5,955 nt of DNA, taken from positions 1 to 5,955 of the forward strand of contig WQUE01000096.1 of the NCBI GenBank assembly GCA_009785885.1, given 5' to 3'. The position numbers were made by a program, and so were the translations under genes. The DNA is from Actinomycetes bacterium (GTDB lineage: Bacteria > Actinomycetota > Actinomycetes > Propionibacteriales > Propionibacteriaceae). The notes beneath the pieces were generated by a model that saw only the letters and a program-made list of their open reading frames with translations, ran no database searches and was not told the DNA's origin. Of this stretch, positions 1 through 5,605 are shown piece after piece; position 1 is the stretch's first letter; each line of letters opens with the position of its first letter.

Positions 1-410
1 GCCGGGGAGATGTCCGGATCCAGGCAGCTGGCCGAGGCGGTCAGGGCGTCCTCCGGGACGGGGCCGACCGCGTCCGGGTTCGCCGCCTCCAGTTGGGTCT
101 CCCGTTCGGCCCGGGCCGCCTGCTGCGCGGCGGAGTCCGGGGGCAGGTTCGTCCCGCCGGACGTCGTCCCGGAATAGTCGCACGCGGAGGGACGCGACCA
201 GAACCACCCCACCTCGTCCCCGAACGACTGGCCCACCAGGGACGAGCCGACGACCGCGCCGGACCCGTCGGTCACCAGCGAACCGTCCGCCTGCCGCGGC
301 CAGATCGCGTGCCCGATCACCATCACGGCAAGCGGATACCCCACCCCGAGCAGCACCGTCATCACGACGAGCAGCCGCAGCGCGGCCAGACAGTGGCGTG
401 CGAACGTCAT
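1..410 (-). CDS. kdpC: KdpC, potassium-transporting ATPase subunit C (C-terminus cut by window edge)
   Basis: Auxiliary subunit of the KdpFABC high-affinity K+ pump, anchored by one N-terminal helix with most of the protein outside the membrane. The gene starts at ATG 410-408, 4 nt after the kdpB stop. A G-rich stretch with GTGAGG just before the ATG can serve as ribosome binding site. 136 residues are visible; the family is usually about 190-200, so roughly the last 60 lie beyond the left edge. A hydrophobic helix spans about residues 8-33, with the usual VLLGVGYPLAV. Family motifs follow: SSLVGQSF (56-63), RPSA (73-76), SGGTNL (84-89), NPD (111-113) and ASASCLDPDISP (125-136). Oddity: the last motif normally reads SGLDP, and Cys129 replaces the glycine. 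A second cysteine, Cys77, directly follows RPSA. Identification rests on these motifs and on the operon position, and is secure. Confidence 0.95.
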   Translation of the reverse strand, partial: MTFARHCLAALRLLVVMTVLLGVGYPLAVMVIGHAIWPRQADGSLVTDGSGAVVGSSLVGQSFGDEVGWFWSRPSACDYSGTTSGGTNLPPDSAAQQAARAERETQLEAANPDAVGPVPEDALTASASCLDPDISP

Positions 411-414
411 GACC

Positions 415-2469
415 TCACCCCAACCCCGGAAGCAGCGACACGAGCAGGTCGATCAGCTTGATGCCGATGAACGGGGCGATCACCCCGCCGAGCCCGTACA
501 CCGCCAGGTTGCGCCGCAGCATCGCCGAGGCGCTCATCGGCTTGTACGCGACGCCGTGCAGCGCGAGCGGTACGAGCGCGAGAATGATCACCGCGTTGAA
601 GATCACCGCCGACAGCATCGCCGACGAGGGGGAATGCAGACGCATGATGTTCAATGCCTGCAATCCGGGATAGATCGCGACGAACATCGCCGGAATGATC
701 GCGAAGTACTTCGCAAGGTCATTCGCGATCGAGAACGTCGTCAGCGCCCCCCGCGTGATCAGCAGCTGCTTGCCGATCGCCACGATGTCGATCAGCTTCG
801 TCGGGTCGGAGTCCAGGTCGACCATGTTGCCGGCCTCCTTCGCCGCGGACGTCCCCGTGTTCATCGCGACGCCGACGTCGGCCTGGGCGAGCGCCGGGGC
901 GTCGTTCGTGCCGTCGCCGGTCATCGCGACGAGCCGCCCGGTGGCCTGTTCGCCCCTGATGAGGCGCAGCTTATCCTCCGGAGTCGCCTCGGCGAGGAAG
1001 TCGTCGACGCCCGCCTCCTCCGCGATCGCCCGGGCGGTGAGCGGGTTGTCGCCGGTGACCATCACCGTGCGGATGCCCATCGCGCGCAGCTCGTCGAACC
1101 GCTCGCGTAACCCGGGCTTGACAACGTCCTTCAGCTCGACGACGCCCAGCACCGCCGGGACGCCGTCCCGCGACCGGGCGACGACCAGCGGCGTCGCGCC
1201 GCGCTGCGACACGGCATCGATCACGGCCTGCAACCCGCTGGGCACAACACCGCCCCCGGCCTCCACCCACGCCGTCACCTGCGAACCGGCGCCCTTGCGC
1301 AGGAGGGAACCGTCGGGCATGTCCACCCCCGACATGCGCGTCTGCGCAGTGAACGGGACGACGTCCGCGCCGAGCACCGCCAGGCTCGCCTGGTTGGACG
1401 GCTCCCCCGACACGCCGGCCGCCTCGGCGAAGTCGACGATCGAACGGCCCTCGGGCGTCGCATCCGCGAGCGAGGCCAACCTCACGGCCGCGACGAGGTC
1501 GTCCCGGTCCACGCCCTCGACCGGGAACACGTCGGTGGCCCGCCGGTTGCCGAACGTGATCGTGCCCGTCTTGTCGAGCAGCAGCGTGTTCACGTCGCCG
1601 GCCGCCTCGACGGCCCGTCCGGACATCGCGAGAACGTTGCGCCGCACGAGCCGGTCCATGCCGGCGATGCCGATCGCGGACAGCAGCGCGCCGATCGTCG
1701 TCGGGATCAGGCACACCAGCAGCGCCACGAGCATCAGCAGGGAAAGATCGGCGCCCGGGTAGGCGGCCTGCATCCGCAGCGCGCCGACGGCGAGGGTGAA
1801 GATGATCGTGAGCGTCACGAGCAGGATCGACAGCGCCAGCTCGTTGGGTGTCTTCTGGCGGGCCGCGCCCTCGACGAGGGCGATCATCTTGTCGATGAAC
1901 GTCGAGCCGGGCCTGGCCGTGATCTTCACGACGATGCGGTCCGACAGCACCGTCGTGCCCCCGGTCACGGAGCAGCGGTCGCCGCCCGCCTCCCGGATCA
2001 CCGGGGACGACTCCCCCGTGACCGCCGACTCGTCGACGCTTGCCACGCCCTCGATCACGTCGCCGTCGCCGGGGATCACCTGCCCCGCCTCGACGACGAC
2101 CAGGTCGCCGAGATCGAGATCCGTGCCCGGCACGTCCTCCTCGGTGCCGTCGTCGGTGAGGCGGCGGGCGGTCGTGTTCGTCCGGGTCGCGCGCAGGGTG
2201 TCGGCCTGCGCCTTGCCGCGTCCCTCGGCGATCGCCTCGGCGAGGTTCGCGAACACGATCGTCGCCCACAGCCAGCCCGCGACCGACACCGAGAACACCG
2301 ACGGGGAGATGATCGCGAGCACCGTCGTCAGCACGGATCCGATCCACACGACGAAGATCACGGGGCTGGTGATCACGTGCCGTGGGTCGAGCTTGCGCAG
2401 CGCCTGCGGCAGCGCGCGGACGGCGAGCCGAGCCAGCGAGCCCCCTTGCGGACGGGGATGGATCGTCAT
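415..2469 (-). CDS. kdpB: KdpB, P-type ATPase catalytic subunit of the K+ pump
   Basis: Catalytic subunit that hydrolyses ATP to drive K+ import through KdpFABC in the cytoplasmic membrane. 684 residues, the normal family length. Key sites: actuator-domain TGES at 151-154; CLIPTTIG at 253-260 in a transmembrane helix; DKTGTIT at 299-305 with phosphorylated Asp299; KGA at 392-394 in the nucleotide-binding domain; TGDN at 472-475; and TGDGTND at 517-523. SIANDLAKYF (580-589) carries Asp584 and Lys587, matching the paired membrane charges characteristic of KdpB. Hydrophobic segments lie at about 33-56, 60-78, 212-235, 242-268, 578-600, 612-638 and 650-680, giving the expected seven helices. Ser154 of TGES matches the serine phosphorylated in Escherichia coli to switch the pump off at high K+. 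The ATG start overlaps the kdpA stop as ATGA (2469-2466), so translation is probably coupled. No motif is missing, so the gene looks functional. Confidence 0.98.
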   Translation of the reverse strand: MTIHPRPQGGSLARLAVRALPQALRKLDPRHVITSPVIFVVWIGSVLTTVLAIISPSVFSVSVAGWLWATIVFANLAEAIAEGRGKAQADTLRATRTNTTARRLTDDGTEEDVPGTDLDLGDLVVVEAGQVIPGDGDVIEGVASVDESAVTGESSPVIREAGGDRCSVTGGTTVLSDRIVVKITARPGSTFIDKMIALVEGAARQKTPNELALSILLVTLTIIFTLAVGALRMQAAYPGADLSLLMLVALLVCLIPTTIGALLSAIGIAGMDRLVRRNVLAMSGRAVEAAGDVNTLLLDKTGTITFGNRRATDVFPVEGVDRDDLVAAVRLASLADATPEGRSIVDFAEAAGVSGEPSNQASLAVLGADVVPFTAQTRMSGVDMPDGSLLRKGAGSQVTAWVEAGGGVVPSGLQAVIDAVSQRGATPLVVARSRDGVPAVLGVVELKDVVKPGLRERFDELRAMGIRTVMVTGDNPLTARAIAEEAGVDDFLAEATPEDKLRLIRGEQATGRLVAMTGDGTNDAPALAQADVGVAMNTGTSAAKEAGNMVDLDSDPTKLIDIVAIGKQLLITRGALTTFSIANDLAKYFAIIPAMFVAIYPGLQALNIMRLHSPSSAMLSAVIFNAVIILALVPLALHGVAYKPMSASAMLRRNLAVYGLGGVIAPFIGIKLIDLLVSLLPGLG

Positions 2470-4094
2470 GACAGCCCCGCGATCGGCCCCAGCGCCAGTG
2501 ACGGGAAGTACGTCAGGCCGGTGAGCAGCAGGATCACGACGAGCAGGAAACCCGCGAACGTCGGGGTGTGCGTCGGCAGGGTGCCGGCGGTGACGGGACG
2601 GCGCCCCTGCGCGGCCAGGCCGCCGGCCAGCGACACCAGTGCGACCAGCGGCACGAACCGTCCGGTGAGCATCGCGAACGCCAGGCCGGCGTCGAGGAAC
2701 GGCTGGGAGGCGCCCAGCCCGGCGAACGCCGACCCGTTATTGTTCGCCGCCGAGGTGAACGCGTACAGCACCTCGCTGAACCCGGCCGGCCCGGTCGCAA
2801 AGATCGCGGCGCGGGACGCCGGAATGATCACCGCCAACCCTGTCCCGACGAGCACCAACGCCGGTGGGACGAGCATCGCGAGCGCGGCGAGGCTGATCTC
2901 GCGCCGTCCGATCGTCTTGCCGAGCAGTTCGGGGGTGCGTCCGACGGTCAGACCCGCGATGAACACCGTGACGATGATCATCACGATCATCGTGGTCAGG
3001 CCCGTGCCGACGCCGCCGGGCGACAGCTCCCCCAGCATCATGTTCAGCATCGCGACGCCACCGCCGAGCGGGGTGAGCGACTCGTGCGCGGCGTCGACGG
3101 CCCCGGTCGCGGTCGAGGTCGTCGCGGAGGCGAACACCGCCGACCACGCCGTCCCGAAGCGCACCTCCTTGCCCTCCAGGCTGCCGCGACCCACCTCCAG
3201 CCACGCCAGCAGGCCCATGCCCGCGACGCCGAGGCTCGCCATCACGGCGGCGATCGTCCAGCCTTGGCGGCGGTCGGCGACCATCAGCCCGTAGGTGCGT
3301 GGCAGCGCCGACGGGATCGCCATCATGAGCAGAATCTCCAGCAGGTTCGTCCAACCGTTCGGGCTCTCCAGCGGGTGCGCCGCATTCGCGCCGAAGAAGC
3401 CGCCGCCGTTCGTCCCCAGCTGTTTGATCGCCTCCTGGGAGGCGGCCAACCCGCCCTGGATCACCTGGTGCCCGCCGGCGAGCGTCGTGACACCGAGCGG
3501 CGCCCGCAGGGTCTGGACGACCCCCAAGCCGACCAGCACCAGGGCCGCCAGCAGCGCCAGCGGCAGCAGCACCCGGACCGTCCCGCGCACGAGGTCGACC
3601 CAGAAGTTGCCGATGCGGTCGGTATCGCACCTGGCCAGACCCCGGATGAGCGCGATGGCGACGGCCAGCCCGACCCCCGCCGAGACGAAGTTCTGGACGG
3701 TCAGGCCGAGCGCCTGCACCGCGTACCCCGCCGAGGCCTCGGGGACGTACGACTGCCAGTTCGTGTTCGTGACGAACGACGCGGCCGTGTTGAACGCGAC
3801 AAGCGGGTCCATCGTGCGTCCGTACGCGTACGGCAGATGGGCCTGCAGGAGGAGCAGAAGCCACAGCACGATCAGCGACACGAGCGAGAACGCGAGCAGG
3901 GACAGGGCGTAGAACGTCGGTCGCTGCTCGACCGACGGATCGATGCCGCCCAGCCGGTACACGACCCGCTCGGCGCGGGTGTGGCGCGGGTCGGTGAACA
4001 CCCAGTGGAGGTAACGCCCGAGTGGCACGTGGATCGCCGCCAAACACGCAGCGACAAGCAGAATCGCGAGGACCGCCTGGAGGGATGGTGCCAT
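2466..4094 (-). CDS. kdpA: KdpA, potassium-binding and -translocating subunit
   Basis: Channel-like subunit of KdpFABC that selects K+ and passes it into the complex. It belongs to the superfamily of K+ transporters with four pore loops. 542 residues, close to the family norm of about 560, with many hydrophobic helices along the whole length. Selectivity-filter segments are visible: VTNTNWQ (108-114), LGTNGGGFFGANAAHP (226-241), SATTSTATGAV (323-333) and SAANNNGSAFAGL (448-460). Gln114 and the GGG at 230-232 fall where E. coli mutations alter K+ affinity. Oddity: the usual FFNANSAHP reads FFGANAAHP, with Gly235 where Asn is common. The ATG at 4094-4092 lies 7 nt after the kdpF stop and has no strong Shine-Dalgarno sequence, which suggests translation coupled to kdpF. 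A stop just upstream in frame rules out a longer N-terminus. The 3' end overlaps kdpB by 4 nt. Confidence 0.98.
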   Translation of the reverse strand: MAPSLQAVLAILLVAACLAAIHVPLGRYLHWVFTDPRHTRAERVVYRLGGIDPSVEQRPTFYALSLLAFSLVSLIVLWLLLLLQAHLPYAYGRTMDPLVAFNTAASFVTNTNWQSYVPEASAGYAVQALGLTVQNFVSAGVGLAVAIALIRGLARCDTDRIGNFWVDLVRGTVRVLLPLALLAALVLVGLGVVQTLRAPLGVTTLAGGHQVIQGGLAASQEAIKQLGTNGGGFFGANAAHPLESPNGWTNLLEILLMMAIPSALPRTYGLMVADRRQGWTIAAVMASLGVAGMGLLAWLEVGRGSLEGKEVRFGTAWSAVFASATTSTATGAVDAAHESLTPLGGGVAMLNMMLGELSPGGVGTGLTTMIVMIIVTVFIAGLTVGRTPELLGKTIGRREISLAALAMLVPPALVLVGTGLAVIIPASRAAIFATGPAGFSEVLYAFTSAANNNGSAFAGLGASQPFLDAGLAFAMLTGRFVPLVALVSLAGGLAAQGRRPVTAGTLPTHTPTFAGFLLVVILLLTGLTYFPSLALGPIAGLS

Positions 4095-4101
4095 CGGCGA
4101 C

Positions 4102-4188
4102 TCAGAACCGATCCGGCCGGACGAGCGCGTACCCCAGGTAGGCCAGGAGTCCGACGCCGATGATCGCGGCCACGATGTTCCCGATCAC
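4102..4188 (-). CDS. kdpF: KdpF, one-helix stabilising subunit (28 aa, GTG start)
   Basis: Small membrane peptide that in E. coli sits between KdpA and KdpB and stabilises the pump. The reading frame from GTG 4188-4186 to TGA 4104-4102 gives 28 residues beginning MIGNIVAAIIGVG and ending with the charged tail LVRPDRF. A single hydrophobic helix spans about residues 2-23. The length and the C-terminal RP-x-x-F match the KdpF family, whose members are about 29 residues and often end RPE(K/R)F. It is the first gene of the operon, 7 nt before kdpA. A purine-rich GAGAAAGATGG lies roughly 6-16 nt upstream and may act as a loose ribosome binding site; a leaderless start is also possible. An in-frame GTG at 4242 would add 18 residues absent from the family, so I prefer the short form. 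Confidence 0.92.
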   Translation of the reverse strand: MIGNIVAAIIGVGLLAYLGYALVRPDRF

Positions 4189-4196
4189 GGCGCACC

Positions 4197-4226
4197 ATCT
4201 TTCTCGGTTTGCGCCGGGTCGTCCAA
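4197..4226 (-). promoter_or_regulatory. Weak candidate kdp promoter (TTGGAC-N18-AAAGAT)
   Basis: On the minus strand, TTGGAC (4226-4221) and AAAGAT (4202-4197) are separated by 18 bp. Each matches the housekeeping consensus poorly, about 3 of 6. The position is attractive because the 11-bp repeat array lies immediately upstream, as expected for an activator-dependent promoter. A -10 there would start transcription near 4191-4189, making kdpF leaderless or nearly so. This is only a candidate: in DNA this GC-rich, such weak matches are common. Confidence 0.25.
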
Positions 4227-4230
4227 GGGT

Positions 4231-4281
4231 CTGGACGCTCACCTGAGGAGATCTTGACGTCCCCTTGACGCGGGGCGGACG
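4231..4281. promoter_or_regulatory. Five-unit 11-bp phased direct repeat, probable response-regulator operator
   Basis: On the plus strand, heptamers begin exactly 11 bp apart: CTGGACG (4231), CCTGAGG (4242), CTTGACG (4253), CTTGACG (4264) and GCGGACG (4275). They match the consensus CTTGACG at 6, 5, 7, 7 and 4 of 7 positions. On the minus strand, towards kdpF, the core reads CGTCAAG. The array ends 42 nt before the kdpF start. OmpR/PhoB-family regulators typically bind heptamers repeated every 11 bp, with tandem dimers on one face of the helix, and KdpE is in that family. Binding by KdpE is inferred; the kdpDE genes are not in the window. The array could equally serve the divergent hemG-like gene or another regulator of the family. 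Confidence 0.6.
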
Positions 4282-4295
4282 GATGTCGGGGTTGT

Positions 4296-4319
4296 GAGCG
4301 ACGTCGTCAAAGGAGCGAC
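4296..4319. repeat. Short direct repeat GAGCGAC with inverted CGTCAA core between
   Basis: GAGCGAC occurs at 4296-4302 and again at 4313-4319, 17 bp apart. Between them, CGTCAAAG (4305-4312) is on the plus strand a near copy of the CGTCAAG core that the neighbouring array carries on the minus strand, so it is in inverted orientation. It might be an outlying regulator site facing the rightward genes. The repeats are short and could be chance. Confidence 0.2.
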
Positions 4320-4346
4320 TCGGGGGCGGGAACGTCGCCGGCCTAC

Positions 4347-4352
4347 TAGGAT
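4347..4352 (+). promoter_or_regulatory. Candidate -10 element TAGGAT for the rightward operon
   Basis: TAGGAT fits the actinobacterial -10 pattern TAnnnT and the frequent TAGRRT form. It would place the transcription start near 4359-4362, with a leader of about 30 nt before the ATG at 4391. No TTGAC-like -35 is seen 16-19 bp upstream, where the sequence is a G-rich run. GGAAC at 4329-4333 resembles an ECF-type -35 but is only 13 bp away, too close for a normal pairing. An activator or an alternative sigma factor may therefore be needed. Confidence 0.4.
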
Positions 4353-4390
4353 GGCCTGGTCACATACGTACTCATCCTGCGAGGCGCCCG

Positions 4391-4936
4391 ATGTCGAAGA
4401 TCCTTGTCCTGCACTCCAGTCGTTTCGGCCAGAGCATCAAGATCGCCAGCGCGATCAACGACGAGTTGATCGTCCGCGGCCTGGAGACCCAGTTCGGGCC
4501 GCTGAATGTGGCCACCGCGCCGAACCCGGCCGTGCACGACGCGCTGGTGCTGGTGGCGTCGGTGCGGTACGGCCACTTCGACAAGCTCGCCTACGACCTG
4601 GTGTCCCGCTACGGCTGGTGGCTGGAGCGGGTGCCGACGCTGCTCGTCACCGTGTCGTTGACCGCCCGCAAGGAGGAGAAGCGCGACCCGGCGGTGCATT
4701 CGTACACACGCAAGTTCCTGGACGAGACGGGCTGGGTGCCGACGCACACCGAGGTGGTCGCCGGGGCGCTGGAGTACCCGCGGTACAACCTCCTGGACAA
4801 GCTGGCGATCCAGATGATCATGACGATGACGAAGGGCCCGACCGACCCGGAGACCATGGTCGAATACACCGACTGGGACCGCGTCGAGGAAACCGCCGAC
4901 GAGTTCGCCGACATCGTGACGGCCGCACGGGCGTGA
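4391..4936 (+). CDS. hemG: HemG-type flavodoxin, menaquinone-dependent protoporphyrinogen IX dehydrogenase
   Basis: Probable FMN enzyme that oxidises protoporphyrinogen IX to protoporphyrin IX in haem synthesis and passes electrons to menaquinone at the membrane. It is 181 residues, the same length as E. coli HemG. The N-terminal strand and phosphate loop MSKILVLHSSRFGQS (1-15) bind FMN. SVRYGHF (57-63) matches the HemG SIRYGHY. The insertion that separates HemG from plain flavodoxins is clear: TARKEEKRDP (91-100), SYTRKFL (104-110), VAGALEYPRY (123-132), the amphipathic segment LDKLAIQMIMTMTKG (135-149) and EYTDW (158-162). The ATG has GAGG (4381-4384) six bases upstream. The stop overlaps the next gene as GTGA. 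In this lineage the substrate is uncertain: many Gram-positive bacteria use the coproporphyrin route, so this could be a related flavodoxin-fold oxidoreductase with another substrate. The family call is strong; the exact reaction is inferred. Confidence 0.85.
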   Translation: MSKILVLHSSRFGQSIKIASAINDELIVRGLETQFGPLNVATAPNPAVHDALVLVASVRYGHFDKLAYDLVSRYGWWLERVPTLLVTVSLTARKEEKRDPAVHSYTRKFLDETGWVPTHTEVVAGALEYPRYNLLDKLAIQMIMTMTKGPTDPETMVEYTDWDRVEETADEFADIVTAARA

Positions 4937-5478
4937 ACGACGCGTTCGAGGCGTTCCGGGCGCGGTACGCCGACCTGGCCGTCGTCACGTGCGAGTGGCG
5001 GGCCTGCGGCGTCGAGGACCCGGAGGCGCTGGCCGGGCGGGTGTGGGACGCGCTACGGGTCGCCCGCCGGCCGCTCGGGCTGAAGGAGTTCTACCGGGTC
5101 GTCGAGGACGTCGTGGACAAGGCGTACCGGCGGCAGGCCGAATCGGTGTCCATGGTCGAGTCGATCATGACCGGCTCCCTGTCGATGCTGCGGCGCGGCG
5201 CGGCCGGGTCGCTCGATGCGGGACGCAAGGCGCTGGCCGGCCTCGGCGGCCGCGACGCGGACCTGCTGCGGTGGACATTCTGGGACGGGCTCAGCCCCGC
5301 CGAGATCGCCGAGGTCGCGGGCCGGGACGCGTCCCACCAGGAGCGACGCCTGACCGAGGCCCTGCGGGCGTTCGGCACCCGCCTGCCCCGCGAACTGGCG
5401 GACGACCCGGCTGCCGCCATGCGGGAACTGCAACCAGGGACCCACCGGCGCGGCCGCCCGACCGGGCCGGAGGCGTGA
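4933..5478 (+). CDS. Sigma-70-like helix-turn-helix protein, divergent
   Basis: A 181-residue protein not recognised as a named gene. Its C-terminal part, about 104-151, resembles sigma-70 region 4. LGGRDADLLRWTFWDGL is followed by SPAEIAEVAG as the first helix and turn, and then by DASHQERRLTEALRAF where sigma factors have the DNA-recognition helix. The N-terminal part (FEAFRARYADLAVV, DPEALAGRVWDALR, FYRVVEDVVDKAYRRQ, about 5-67) has the spacing of ECF region 2 but lacks clear -10-recognition motifs. A linker at about 70-100 joins them, and the tail after 160 is charged and proline-rich. Cys20 and Cys25 form a C-x4-C pair. Start: GTG 4933-4935 overlaps the hemG-like stop (GTGA), so the pair is probably co-translated. 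It may be a degenerate ECF sigma factor or a DNA-binding regulator using the same fold. The function of the pairing is unknown. Confidence 0.75.
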   Translation: MNDAFEAFRARYADLAVVTCEWRACGVEDPEALAGRVWDALRVARRPLGLKEFYRVVEDVVDKAYRRQAESVSMVESIMTGSLSMLRRGAAGSLDAGRKALAGLGGRDADLLRWTFWDGLSPAEIAEVAGRDASHQERRLTEALRAFGTRLPRELADDPAAAMRELQPGTHRRGRPTGPEA

Positions 5479-5497
5479 TCGGCCGCCATGGACGACC

Positions 5498-5518
5498 CGC
5501 CATCACGACACAATGGCG
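5498..5518. terminator. Small hairpin in convergent gap, possible weak terminator
   Basis: CGCCAT (5498-5503) and ATGGCG (5513-5518) can pair as a 6-bp stem around a 9-nt loop, 20 nt after the sigma-like gene's stop. No T-run follows on either strand, so it is at most a weak bidirectional terminator between the converging genes. The rest of 5479-5605 holds no gene I can support. Confidence 0.3.
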
Positions 5519-5605
5519 TTCAACTCGACCTGGATGGTGGAGCCCGCGACAACGCTCACCACGTGACCCCGGAGCCCCCGCCGTCCCCGCCGTCTGGAGG
5601 CGACC

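Noticed and set aside
409..1762. Plus-strand open frames opposite kdpB (409-1110 and 695-1762)
   Set aside because: Both lie antisense to the conserved P-type ATPase domains and have biased, motif-free compositions.
971..2347. Minus-strand frame of 458 codons inside kdpB
   Set aside because: It is an out-of-frame shadow of kdpB, rich in Arg and Gly with no domain features.
2568..4163. Long plus-strand open frame opposite kdpA
   Set aside because: It is antisense to an unmistakable kdpA. Its product is a low-complexity mix of Arg, Asp, Gln and His typical of shadow frames in GC-rich DNA.
4189..4242. N-terminal extension of KdpF from GTG 4242
   Set aside because: It adds 18 residues not seen in the family, runs into the repeat array and has no ribosome binding site.
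4253..4270. The two TTGACG copies as -35 boxes for a rightward promoter
   Set aside because: No TAnnnT element lies 16-19 bp downstream of either copy, and the 11-bp phasing fits an operator better.
4189..4390. A c-di-AMP (ydaO-type) riboswitch before kdp
   Set aside because: Such riboswitches control some K+ genes, but I see none of the conserved core, and the space between the likely promoter and kdpF is too short.
4294..4932. Longer start for the sigma-like gene at 4294
   Set aside because: The frame is open there only because of high GC. It overlaps the whole hemG-like gene and encodes low-complexity sequence. The coupled GTG at 4933 begins the recognisable domain.
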